Origin: Reticulitermes lucifugus
Lineage: Eukaryota; Arthropoda; Insecta; Blattodea; Rhinotermitidae
Assembly: GCA_026260175.1 (NCBI GenBank)
Contig: JAKCWW010002873.1
Span: forward strand, 28,005 to 52,783
DNA: 24,779 nt
Reading direction: 5' to 3'
Both the position numbers and the translations under genes were made by a program. Positions within the stretch are counted from its first letter, which is position 1. Every line of letters starts with the position of its first letter. This document shows, piece after piece, positions 13,101 through 19,190 of this stretch. The notes under the pieces were generated by a model, which made no database searches, was not told the origin of the DNA, and saw nothing but the letters and a program-made list of their open reading frames with translations.

Positions 13101-13398
13101 ATTTTTAGACTACACATATTATGTCTTACAAGGAAGGTATAAATTAAGCTGAATGGGCAGGGTTATATCAGGTTAGGTATCTTCGATTATATGTAGTCTA
13201 AATAAATATGTTTCATAATTAATGTAGATATTTTGTGTTCCGCTCAGAGACGTTCAGCCAGAAGAAGAGGTGAAAGTTGAACACAGCTTCACGCCTCAAA
13301 GAGCCGGCAGACAGAAGCTAGTGGGCACATTCTCATCTAAGGAGCTGGTGGATATCACAGGATCAACCGAGATAGAGATATTCGAAGAAGAAGAATAA
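1519..13398 (+). CDS. Transglutaminase (hemocyte TGase/annulin type), 3' half, seven exons
   Basis: Spliced C-terminal part of a protein-glutamine gamma-glutamyltransferase, the calcium-dependent enzyme that forms isopeptide bonds between glutamine and lysine side chains; in arthropods it acts in hemolymph clotting, immunity and tissue morphogenesis. Join: 1519-1687, 4136-4233, 5644-5810, 6696-6819, 11370-11530, 11616-11752, 13248-13398. All introns are GT..AG, phases (2,1,0,1,0,2) agree, and the join is 1007 nt giving 334 complete residues plus a split first codon and a TAA stop. Residues 1-~95 are the end of the catalytic core (YQCGPASV motif, then an acidic loop); ~110-239 form beta-barrel 1 and 240-334 beta-barrel 2 (Transglut_C). 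The catalytic Cys, His and Asp precede the YQCGPASV segment and lie outside the window, as do the promoter and start codon. No frameshift or premature stop is seen, so the gene appears intact here. Assignment to TGase is firm; the paralogue is not determined. Confidence 0.93.
2311..2482 (+). mobile_element. tRNA-derived SINE, copy 2 (5'-truncated, plus)
   Basis: Matches the body of the family defined by copy 1: TTCCTCAGGGGGGGAAAGTGG, a GCTGACCA block, CATCCATCTAGTGCC, a GGAGCTATACCTCCA segment and CACGCCTTCATGGTGTG followed by CACAGGGACA. The tRNA head and the TTTAC tail are missing or unrecognisable. GTGGCGCAGTACTGG at 2538-2552 resembles an A box and may be the head of another degraded SINE, but this is weak. 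Confidence 0.65.
3040..3183 (-). mobile_element. tRNA-derived SINE, copy 3 (3' half, minus)
   Basis: On the minus strand the sequence reads AGGCCCACCCACCCTCCTAT, then a GACCGGGGCGTGAAA block, GAGGTCAATGAATGGAGCTC, CATGCTTCATGGCGCG and CACAGGGACA, ending in a CTTTACTTTTC tail. These blocks occur in the same order in the other copies. The tRNA head is absent, so it is 5' truncated or rearranged. Confidence 0.6.
3249..3340 (+). repeat. Two-copy 45-bp tandem repeat
   Basis: CGATAGTCCAGCACGTAG starts at 3249 and again at 3294. The rest of the unit (CTTGTCAGTACGCTGACTG, then CACCAT) is nearly identical in both copies. Within each unit GTCAG and CTGAC form a short inverted repeat around TACG. Confidence 0.85.
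4136..4233 (+). CDS. TGase exon B: core domain, acidic calcium-site loop
   Basis: Acceptor CCTTTAG ends at 4135; donor GTATGA starts at 4234. Reads H-IGRMILTKKPWIYDP and then DPNGDTDRDDVTDEYKNKE. The run of Asp/Glu before and after VTDEY corresponds to the calcium-binding region of vertebrate TGases (the D-I-T-x-x-Y...EG segment). The intron falls inside the K-E/G-T step of that site, phase 1. The exon is only 98 nt. Confidence 0.9.
4234..5643 (+). other. TGase intron B-C (1410 bp)
   Basis: GTATGA..CTCAG intron. It contains a probable second-family SINE (4545-4735). The rest has no recognised gene or repeat. Confidence 0.75.
4545..4735 (+). mobile_element. Probable tRNA-derived SINE of another family
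   Basis: An A-box-like TGGCACTGCCGT starts at 4554 within GGTGGCACTGCC, and a B-box-like GGTTCAAATCT lies at 4585-4595, at tRNA-like spacing. Downstream are CGTGGTTTTCCTCT, CCATCAGGCGGGC and AACAATCCGGGAACCGG, which look like SINE body sequence. No second copy was found in the window, so the call rests on the promoter boxes. Confidence 0.45.
5644..5810 (+). CDS. TGase exon C: core end, linker and start of beta-barrel 1
   Basis: Acceptor TTCTCAG ends at 5643 and donor GTACGT starts at 5811, phase 0. Encodes G-TKAERLTLLNGVRAS..., finishing the calcium-site loop and the last helix of the core, then FELVNLDEVKLGEGF and SITVNIH, the first strands of the C-terminal barrel (GEGFSITV corresponds to the conserved G-x-x-F/V-x-V-x-V-x-x of this domain). 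The open frame runs past the donor to an in-frame stop at 5823, so retention of this intron would truncate the protein. Confidence 0.9.
5811..6695 (+). other. TGase intron C-D (885 bp)
   Basis: GTACGT..CACAG intron. It holds SINE copy 4 (5965-6155) and otherwise AT-rich unique sequence. Confidence 0.75.
5965..6155 (+). mobile_element. tRNA-derived SINE, copy 4 (5'-truncated, plus)
   Basis: GGGGCCCACCCAGCCTCC (5980-5997) matches copy 5 almost exactly. It is followed by AATGGGTACTTCGGTTCTTT, CCCACCTCCATCTACCGCAG, GAGGTTGACAATGGG and CACGCCTTCATGTCGTG, the same order of blocks as in the other copies. The tRNA head is missing. Confidence 0.75.
6696..6819 (+). CDS. TGase exon D: beta-barrel 1
   Basis: Acceptor TTACACAG ends at 6695; donor GTGAGT begins at 6820, phase 1. 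Encodes NRSDKERTVQAVLSAAS followed by IYYTGIKAHVIKK. The N-x-S-x-x-x-R-T-V and YYTG segments are characteristic of the first Transglut_C barrel. A second AG at 6699-6700 could serve as an alternative acceptor, but it would break the frame and the family match. Confidence 0.9.
7136..7172 (+). repeat. (ATT)n microsatellite
   Basis: About twelve uninterrupted TAT/ATT triplets. Confidence 0.95.
7272..7530 (+). repeat. (ATGT)n microsatellite with CGGCCT interruptions
   Basis: About 250 bp of imperfect ATGT/GTAT tetranucleotides. Two CGGCCTATGTATG interruptions (near 7340 and 7382) are identical, suggesting that part of the array was duplicated after the interruption arose. Confidence 0.95.
7680..7890. 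other. CpG-rich block in intron, unidentified
   Basis: Enriched in CpG relative to the flanks. One + frame is open from the ATG at 7724 (MAGQNLTDAEALDERLRN...), and another + frame reads DKTWLDKISLMLKRL. Neither resembles a family I know, and there is no splice-compatible context. It may be a fragment of a mobile element or a processed sequence. Confidence 0.25.
9300..9318 (+). repeat. (CA)n microsatellite
   Basis: Short CA dinucleotide run with one CG variant. Confidence 0.85.
9742..10139. mobile_element. Possible non-autonomous DNA element with GC hairpin end
   Basis: The left end CAGGTGCGCACCCAG and the right end, read inward on the minus strand as CAGAGCCGCACGCAAG, share an imperfect CAG..GCGCAC/GCACGC terminal motif. 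Near the right end, 10093-10105 (nine G then CTGC) pairs perfectly with 10112-10124 (GCAG then nine C) around a six-base loop. The middle is AT-rich. I could not see a target-site duplication, so boundaries and class are tentative. Confidence 0.4.
10750..10990 (+). repeat. Degenerate TTAGTCA-rich tract
   Basis: Repeated short words GTCAGTCA, GAGTTAGTCAG, TTCAGTCACATAG and TTGAGTCAGTC recur at irregular spacing. The same vocabulary recurs at 12160-12560. It looks like a decayed simple-sequence region. Confidence 0.4.
11008..11274. mobile_element. Non-autonomous hAT-type element (267 bp)
   Basis: It begins with CAGTGGTTCTTCAAGAG and ends with TTTCAGAACCACTG, giving an inverted terminal repeat CAGTGGTTCT. 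The 8-bp flanks CTTTAGTC (11000-11007) and CGTTAGTT (11275-11282) agree at six of eight positions, as expected for an old hAT target duplication. The interior has no coding frame and carries a CG-rich TCGCGCATGCGCGA palindrome region near 11156-11169. It lies 95 bp before exon E. Confidence 0.75.
11370..11530 (+). CDS. TGase exon E: rest of beta-barrel 1
   Basis: Acceptor CATACAG ends at 11369; donor GTAATG starts at 11531, phase 0. Reads K-ELLRLSVKPEEYLEKL, VEYCNMKIYAIATVLETN, ETWAEEDDFQVLKP and NLDIK. V-x-P-x-x-Y...L matches the late strands of barrel 1, and E-T..W..E-D-D-F is the arthropod form of the inter-barrel region. It is preceded by a 4.55-kb intron, the longest in the window, and followed by an 85-bp intron, the shortest. 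Confidence 0.92.
11616..11752 (+). CDS. TGase exon F: beta-barrel 2, first half
   Basis: Acceptor GTTACAG ends at 11615; donor GTATAA starts at 11753, phase 2. Encodes VTGNAVMEKPCAVKFSFK, NPLKKVLTACKFQYAGPG and LARNTTIPY plus two bases of an Arg codon. F-x-N-P-L and the G-P-G-L block are standard in the second Transglut_C barrel. The frame stays open through the donor to a stop at 11866, but the family match stops at the splice site and resumes in exon G. Confidence 0.92.
11987..12146 (+). repeat. 33-bp tandem repeat, about five copies
   Basis: The unit is ATTACTCCAAAACATCGATA followed by GCTACCTACCAC. Copies one to three are full length with single substitutions; the fourth and fifth carry small deletions (GCTACTACCAC; loss of ATTA). 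Each unit contains the palindrome ATCGAT. Confidence 0.9.
12160..12560 (+). repeat. Second degenerate TTAGTCA-rich tract
   Basis: Rich in TTAGTCA, CAGTTAT, ACTTAGT and CTCAGTTA words, including TTTAGTCACATAGACGG and GTCGGTCGGTCAGT near 12490-12530. It resembles 10750-10990 in word content, but I could not align the two end to end. Confidence 0.4.
12785..12934 (+). repeat. 75-bp tandem duplication
   Basis: AATTTACTGTGTCGTACTAC starts at 12785 and again at 12860. The two units differ at only about three positions (GACAGTCTTGTCC versus GATAGTCTTGCCC, and TATAGCAG versus TACAGCAG), so the duplication is young compared with other repeats here. Confidence 0.9.
13248..13398 (+). CDS. TGase exon G: terminal exon of beta-barrel 2 and stop
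   Basis: Acceptor CGCTCAG ends at 13247. Reads R-DVQPEEEVKVEHSFTPQR, AGRQKLVGTFSSKELVD, ITGSTEIEIFEEEE, then TAA at 13396-13398, immediately followed by an in-frame TAG. The K-L-V-x-T-F-S-S-K-x-L motif is the conserved last part of the TGase second barrel. The tail ends in four Glu residues. There is no signal of a C-terminal membrane anchor. Confidence 0.93.
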
Positions 13399-13935
13399 TA
13401 GCTTGAGCACACAAAGAGTCTTCAAATCTGAACCGAGTTCTCGTTAAAATTTTGATGATTTAGAAATGGTATACATGTATAAATTTATATTGCAGAAATA
13501 CAGAACTGGCCATTAAATTCGAAACCGTATGTAAATAAGGTGTAGGCAAGAGATTACCAAAATCAGTATACTTACATAATTTCGAAGGACAGACAGAAAT
13601 GGGAAGACCCAGAAATCTGGACATGCGATCGGTTTTGTATTACCCAATAATACAAGGAGTACAAATTTCACACGCCCAAAATATAATACACATTCCTATT
13701 CTGAAAAGTCAAATTGAAGAACAAAAATACATTATTTTTTATACATCAGTTGTGTAAAATTTACAATCGTCTTATTCCTACGTCGTCATTTTTCATTTGT
13801 ATTTTACTGCAGAACAAAATATCAGTAAATATGGACACCTACAAAATCTGTTCTAGCTGCTCCCCAGATATTCAATTCTTGTCACCCAAACGTATTTTAA
13901 ACAACCCTTAATAAACGTACAGTCATTAGCATACG
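13399..13935 (+). promoter_or_regulatory. TGase 3' UTR with candidate poly(A) signals
   Basis: AT-rich non-coding sequence after the double stop. ATTAAA at 13512-13517 and AATAAA at 13910-13915 are the candidate cleavage signals, giving a short (~130 nt) or long (~530 nt) 3' UTR. The end coordinate is an estimate about 20 nt beyond the distal signal; a transcript end is needed to choose. Confidence 0.45.
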
Positions 13936-14430
13936 TGATTCCTAGGGTACTGTGGCTAAATTAACTACTTGAACCACAGCGTTTACCACACTGTATCGCC
14001 TGGTTAAACTTATGAATCTATGAAATTTGGCCGCACAGTGTATTTATGTTTTTCATATGATTCCCACAATACACAGCGACTATTTTCAAACAACAATGAC
14101 GGTTGGTCTTCGTGTGTTTTCTGTGAGCTACGAACTGAGTTTCTGAGTACAATCTCGACTGCCGCCATTTTCAGGCTTACACGGCACAAAGCAAGTTCAC
14201 TTAAGATAGCACCTGGCAGGAAGTTTCTTGGATAACTTATGACTATTAGCTTTTCAAGAATAATGTTGCGTTATGGAGTTTAGTTATTTAGGTGTTTATT
14301 ATGTACCTATTCTCATACATTGTTGTCAATATATATGTACGTCCTACTTATTTGTTTTCTGATTATTTTAATATACCATATTTTAAAGTCTTTCTTTAAG
14401 ACCCTTTTCACCAATAAATAGAACTTTAAT
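13936..14430. other. Intergenic, no gene recognised
   Basis: AT-rich sequence downstream of the TGase 3' UTR. An AATAAA at 14413-14418 is a remote alternative poly(A) signal. The 71-residue open frame at 14020-14235 resembles nothing I know. Confidence 0.4.
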
Positions 14431-14900
14431 TTAAGGAAGAAACTAGTAAAGTGCTACACTTGGAGCATAGCTTTGTATGGTGTTGAAACATGAACACTTC
14501 GGAAAGTAGATCAGAAATAACTGGAAAGCTTTGAAATGTGGTGCTGGAGAAGAATGGAGATCAGTTGGATCGCTCGTGTGAGAAATGAAGAAGTGTTACA
14601 CAGAGTCAAGGAAGAGAGGAACATCCTACATACAATAAAAGGAAAAAAGGCTAACTGGATTGGTCACATCTTGCGTAGAAACTGCCTTCTAAAACAAGTT
14701 ATTGAAGGAAAGATGGAGGGATGGGAAGACGAGGAAGAAGACGTAAGCAGCTGCTTAAGGATAGACCTTAAGGAAACGAGAAGATATTGGAGATTGAAGG
14801 CAGAAGCACTAAATCGCACTCTCTGGAGAACTCGCTTTGGAAGAGGTTAGGAACTGTCGTAAGACAGACTGCGTGATGATGACGATGACGATGATCACGA
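14431..14900 (+). mobile_element. Non-LTR retrotransposon 3' end, copy 1 (LINE remnant, plus)
   Basis: The C-terminal end of a LINE ORF2-type protein. Around in-frame stops the upstream part reads IALYGVET.TLRKVDQK.LE, then RVRNEEVLHRVKEERNILH, KANWIGHILRRNCLL, LKETRRYWRLKAEAL and LWRTRFGRG before a stop. The order LYGxET / NEEVL..V / WIGHILR / GRG is that of the thumb and C-terminal region of widespread arthropod LINEs. The insert ends in a GATGAC tandem tail (14874-14898). It is 5' truncated and carries stops, so it is dead. Confidence 0.8.
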
Positions 14901-15505
14901 TATAATCAAAAATGTAGTATATACTTCCATATTTCAGTAATAGTGGCGACAGTAAAGTCACTGTCTTCACGTGCTCGATTCGTTGCAGGACCAAGAATTT
15001 CTCTTCGACATTGCAGTGTCCAAGGCCCAGCCAGCCTTCAATTCCATGGCACCATGTGCTCTTTTCCGAGGGTAAAGCGAAAGTAGCATGAAGTAGACCT
15101 CTGCTTTTCATGTCTGCCTTAATCAAGAGATGTTTAGTTAGAGCGACAAGTTTACTTTTATCGTTTACTTTTAACGCCCATTGCAAGAATGTGTTACTTA
15201 CGCTGCTATTCTCTTTAAATATAACCTATATTTTTTTCCTTCAAATTACTGAAAACTGATTTGTTCTAAAAATATAACTAAATTTATTCACACTCAGATT
15301 TGTTTAAAGAGTGTATTAAGTGATTAAAATATTACGTTATGTTATAATACGTTATATTACAAGCTATTATATATTATTACATGTATTACCCGAACAAAGG
15401 AAGTATCTTGTATAACAAGAAATAAAGATTATCTTACACGGTTATCGCGTTAAAGTTAATTGTCCCTACATTTTGTCCTATAGATACGGCACTTAAGCCA
15501 AAGCC
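14901..15505. other. Intergenic, no gene recognised
   Basis: The 125-residue minus frame here overlaps the LINE tail and AT-rich sequence and has no recognisable domain. AT-rich TTATATTAC-type words occur around 15340-15390. Confidence 0.35.
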
Positions 15506-15700
15506 TATTATGGGAGCCGAGATGACTCACTCAGTGCAATAGCCGGGTTAGTAGCTGCATTATCGAGGAATCGGCTTTCGGTTCCAGACAGGGAAAAGAA
15601 ATTTCTCCAATCTTCTTAGCGTCCAGATTTACTCTGATTCGCGCCATTGGACACCGGGGCTTTATATCTGCATTTAAGAAGTGACTGAGAAAAAACCGGT
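15506..15700 (+). mobile_element. Possible tRNA-related SINE, third type
   Basis: A GAGATGACTCACTCAG head, then a CGGTTCCAGACAGGG segment reminiscent of a B box, then GAAAAGAAATTTCTCC and TTACTCTGATTCGCGCC, and finally GGACACCGGGGCTTT. The overall plan (tRNA-like head, TTTCTCC, TTTACTC, CCGGGG) follows that of arthropod SINEs, but both promoter boxes have several mismatches, so confidence is modest. Confidence 0.4.
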
Positions 15701-16440
15701 AAGGGGAGGATGTAACAGGAGGAAGTTATATAACCAAGAGGTATATAATGTGTGCTCTTCACTTAATGTTATGTCGAAGTTAAGAAGGACGTGACGGTTT
15801 GAGAACAAACAATATTTTAGTTTCGAAACAAAAACGAGGCTATCTGGGAGATTGCACGTGCATATAACGATAATATTAAAATAGATCTTCGAGAAACACG
15901 GCGTTACCTTGACTATCTAGATGGAACTGGCTTAGGCTGTGCCAATGATGCAGACTTTTGAATATATTTAATGACGCTGTTAGTAAGCAAGGTTACATAC
16001 AGTATTAATACAGTAACAGAGACACCGCATTTATGGTTATGACTTGTTCAATCTCTAATCCTCATTCAATAGTACAGTGTCATTAAATAAAAAAACGATA
16101 TTAGGGGGCAGGCATGTAACACACATTGAAAAAAAACTAAAATATTACAAAAGCCAACCAAATGCACAATTTGTCTCTCACAATTATATTACATTACAAT
16201 ATTAAAACCAAAAATTAAAAACTCCTACATGTTTCGATCCCCGTAGGATTATCATCAGGGAGTATATACATCAAATAATTATGTACAAAACACTATGTAC
16301 AATTATTCGTAACAGTTTGAGCTTGATATGCTGTACACCGTGTAGTAGAAGCTGAAGTAGAGAGTAGTTAAAAATGCATAACGTTTTCTATATTACATTT
16401 TTACCTGCCTTTTAATTACAGTGTATTTTAGCCTGATGAT
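15701..16440. other. Intergenic with a hammerhead-like motif
   Basis: No gene is recognised. A hammerhead-ribozyme-like core lies on the minus strand at 16231-16258 (separate entry). Otherwise the sequence is AT-rich. Confidence 0.4.
16225..16262 (-). ncRNA. Hammerhead-ribozyme-like core motif (degraded), possibly from a Penelope-like element
   Basis: On the minus strand CTGATGA (16258-16252) is followed by 16 nt containing an AUCC/GGAU stem and then C-GAAAC (ending at 16231). CUGAUGA..GAAA in this order and spacing is the conserved hammerhead core. The stem II is only about four pairs and has unpaired bases next to the core, and stems I and III are not obvious, so activity is doubtful. The TACATGTTTCGA..ATCATCAGGG arrangement is common near the ends of Penelope-like retroelements. 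Confidence 0.35.
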
Positions 16441-16444
16441 TGTG

Positions 16445-16523
16445 TGGACAACTTGCTTTGGAAGAGACTACGGACCTGTCGTAACACAGACTACAGAATG
16501 AATGAATGAATGAATGAATGAAT
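16445..16523 (+). mobile_element. LINE 3' end, copy 2 (very short, plus)
   Basis: Reads W-T-T-C-F-G-R-D-Y-G-P-V-V-T-Q-T-T-E then TGA, the last residues of the same LINE protein as 14431-14900 and 17469-17960. It is followed directly by about six ATGA/GAATGA units (16497-16523). Such a severely 5'-truncated insert with a tandem tail is typical of target-primed reverse transcription. Confidence 0.75.
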
Positions 16524-17284
16524 TAATTATGGTGTTTTAGACTGACTACTTAATACTGTTTTGAATACGGTCTGTATTAGGTACACGGTAGGAAACAGGA
16601 AACAGATTTGTTACGTTTTTATATTGGATTAGGAAGTAAGAATTTGATAAGAGGAAGATGCCGCCTTTTCCAACGCACCATCCCATCTGTCAGACTACAT
16701 CACGAGAAACCTCAATCACGAGAAACCTCAAGCACGAGAGCAAGCCATTTGTCTTAGATAGAGGCCAGATACCTCCCAACAGTAATTATTCGCAGAGAAA
16801 GAAGTCTGTAAAATTGGCATCAGTGCGAAGTTGTCCGCACGGACAAAATAACTCATGTGATTACTTATATTAAACAATATGTACATTTTACAAATATTTG
16901 TAGATTCAAAACGCAGCCTCTCAGATCAATAACTTGAATCATTAACACGGCATAAAGGCCACGCCTAGCTCATGTTCTCCCCACAGAGGCTCAGTTTCAC
17001 TCTTAGTGCAGTCCATGTAAAATGTACTGTGGACAACGTTGCTGGTATTCTGACAATTGCAATTGTGCACTGCCAGTTATCAACCCGCCACTGCTCCATA
17101 TTCACCTGTAATCATCGCCTGGTACAAAAGGCCACAGTACCAAAGGAATAAGTCTCACCCCACTGCACCAACTAATCTAAAAAATTACACAATGAATTTA
17201 AATGACTGGAGTAAGCATGGAGTATAATAAACGCTTAAACAATAGGTTCATTGTTCTAATAAAAAAATCAGGTAAATGGAAAGT
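16524..17284. other. Intergenic, no gene recognised
   Basis: Contains a small direct repeat of a CACGAGAAACCTCAA type (about 16698-16735). The 71-residue open frame from 16658 resembles no known family. Confidence 0.35.
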
Positions 17285-17455
17285 GGGTTGGTTTCCATAC
17301 CCCTGGGAAAGAGCCCCGGTACCCATTGTAGAGGCTGGGTGGGCCCCAGGTCAGGTCTGAAAGGGTACGGAGCAGACACAATGTCGTAATCCCACCTGGA
17401 CTTTCCAGCCCGCAACGAGTCACTATGCCTTCTACGCTATCTCGGTCCCTTGCAT
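17285..17455 (-). mobile_element. tRNA-derived SINE, copy 5 (minus)
   Basis: On the minus strand an A-box-like TAGCGTAGAAGG (17428-17439) has one mismatch to consensus. It is followed by a GCGGGCTGGAAAGTCC block, a degraded B box (GGGATTACGAC) and then GGGGCCCACCCAGCCTCTAC and GGTACCGGGGCTCTTTCCC. These match copies 1 and 4 in order. The 3' part is truncated. It begins within about 20 bp of the 3' end of LINE copy 3 on the same strand. Confidence 0.75.
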
Positions 17456-17468
17456 AAAGCGTAGTCAC

Positions 17469-17960
17469 TCAATCCGTGGTCTGTCTTACGACAGGCCCAC
17501 TGCCTCTTCCAAAGCAAGTTCTCCAAAGAGTGCGATCTAGTGTTGCCTCTTTCAAGTTCCAGTATTCTCTCGTTTCCTTAAGATCATGCAGTAGCTGCTT
17601 ACGTCTTCTTCCTCGTCTTCCCGTCCCTTCTATCCTTCCTTCTATATTTCCTTCAATAACGTGTTTTTTAAGGCTGTTCCTACTCAAAATGTGACCAATC
17701 CAGTTAGCCTTTCTTCTTTTTATTGTATGCAGGATATTCCTTTCCTCCTTGACTCCATGTAAAACTCCATTTTTCACACGATCGGTCCAACTATCTTCTC
17801 CATCCTTCGCCAGCACATTTCAAAACTTTCCAGTTCTTTCTTATCTACTTTCCAAAGTGTTCATGTTTCAGCACCATACAAAGCTATATTCCAAATGTAA
17901 CACTTTACTAGTAAAGTGTAGTACCTTATTTTCAAGGTAGCTGTCTTTCCAGAACTTTTC
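17469..17960 (-). mobile_element. LINE 3' end, copy 3 (minus)
   Basis: A 115-residue minus frame (17469-17816) reads SWTDRVKNGVLHGVKEERN, ILHTIKRRKANWIGHILSRN, LKKHVIEGNIEGRIEGTGRR, GRRRKQLLHDLKETREYW, and LDRTLWRTCFGRGSGPVVRQ before a stop. It is the best preserved copy of the family. Upstream on the minus strand, in other frames, IALYGAET.TLW.VDKKELESFEM continues to about 17960. No YADD reverse transcriptase motif is present, so this is a 5'-truncated fragment. Confidence 0.85.
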
Positions 17961-18984
17961 AACTTCACAGAATTCATATTCAGTGACATAATTTCAAAAC
18001 GTATGTCAAGGATTATAAAGTACAAGAGTGGATCACAGTGAAACAGGTTCTGTGTGGCACCACACTTAGGATTTCCAAAAACTTTACACCACTTTTATTT
18101 AACCTTGCATTCACCGCCACCTTGCGATAAAAGATCAACGCTTTCACACCAAGCACTGTCATAAAAATGTGGAACATAAAATTATTGAAGCATTGAGTGG
18201 GACAGTTCTCTCATGAAGCCACTTCTGAAGTCAATTCTTTCCAAGCGCTGTGTATCCGAATGCAATGGGCCTTCGCTCTTCTGAGATGCTGCGCGTCGTA
18301 TGTTGGTAGTTGGTTACCGAAGTCTCGGGACGATATATCCAACCGGCAGTCTAACAAGAATTATTCCTGGACTGCTTAAATCTTGAATATGGGACAGGTG
18401 TACCGAAACGTAACAAGCTGCCAACATACACCGCGTAACATCCAAGAAGAGCGAAGGCCTCCAATACACTACTACGAAAGCTTGAATTCAAATAATTTTA
18501 AACGGAGGATAATTTGCATAATAAAAATGTATTCAATGGTGGCATCAGAACAGATTTCTCTATTATCCTCCCGTCTCTACTAATGTAGATTGACACGTGC
18601 AACACAACTACCGTCTACCGAATGATAAAGCACAATCAATACTACGATTCAGTCCACCATACAACTTTATTAAATATTATAATCCCGTTAAATACATGTT
18701 ACGTGTTTCGACACGTCATATCTTCGAGCGTCTAGGTGAAATTACTGTCAACGCACTGCATTTGTATTATTCATGAAGCAGGTAATGTTAGAATTGAATT
18801 AAAATTTGTGTACGTACGACTTAATAGCAATATCTTCTCGAAAACTTACAGAAAATAATAAATATTTCTCTGTTAAAACCATAACATTGTAAACCTAATC
18901 TATGAGTTCGTGTGCAACACTGGATTAACCCTTTAAATACGATAGACCTGAATTATGTAAGATTCAGCTCGTACCGCGCAGTAA
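17961..18984. other. Intergenic, no gene recognised
   Basis: No open frame beyond 66 residues and no known domain. A hammerhead-like motif lies at 18701-18727 on the minus strand. Confidence 0.35.
18695..18732 (-). ncRNA. Second, weaker hammerhead-like motif
   Basis: The minus strand reads CGAAGATATGACGTGTCGAAACACG (given in pieces: CGAAGATATGA, then CGTGTC, then GAAACACG). The GAAAC half and the ACGTGTTTCGACACGT palindrome resemble the ends of Penelope-like elements, but CTGATGA is changed to CGAAGAT-ATGA, so the catalytic core is not intact. Confidence 0.2.
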
Positions 18985-19190
18985 ACTCTCTCCGTCTCGG
19001 TTATAAAACCCCATCAGTTAATGCTGTATAGGGAAATAATGGCAGTTTGTTCTGAGATCCATACAAAACACATAAACACACTCAGTCGGCAGAAAGTAAA
19101 ATTTTTAACATTAAACCTGGTGGTACATAAAATAACCACTACACTTTGAAAAGTTAATCCTTACACAATCTTGATATGACTTCACTAATA
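18985..19190 (+). repeat. Dispersed repeat, copy 2
   Basis: Direct-orientation match to 640-835: CAGTTAATGCTGTATAGGG, then CAGTTTGTT, ACACATAAA, and a later GTGGTACATAAAATAACCAC block matching the diverged counterpart in copy 1. The element type is unknown. Confidence 0.55.

Larger units (their letters stand above)
11753..13247 (+). other. TGase intron F-G (1495 bp)
   Basis: GTATAA..CTCAG intron. It holds the 33-bp tandem repeat (11987-12146), a TTAGTCA-rich tract (12160-12560) and a 75-bp duplication (12785-12934). Confidence 0.75.

Noticed and set aside
14809..15186. 125-residue minus-strand open frame
   Set aside because: Part of it is antisense to the LINE tail, with a low-complexity Ile/Val run encoded by the GATGAC repeat; no domain was recognised.
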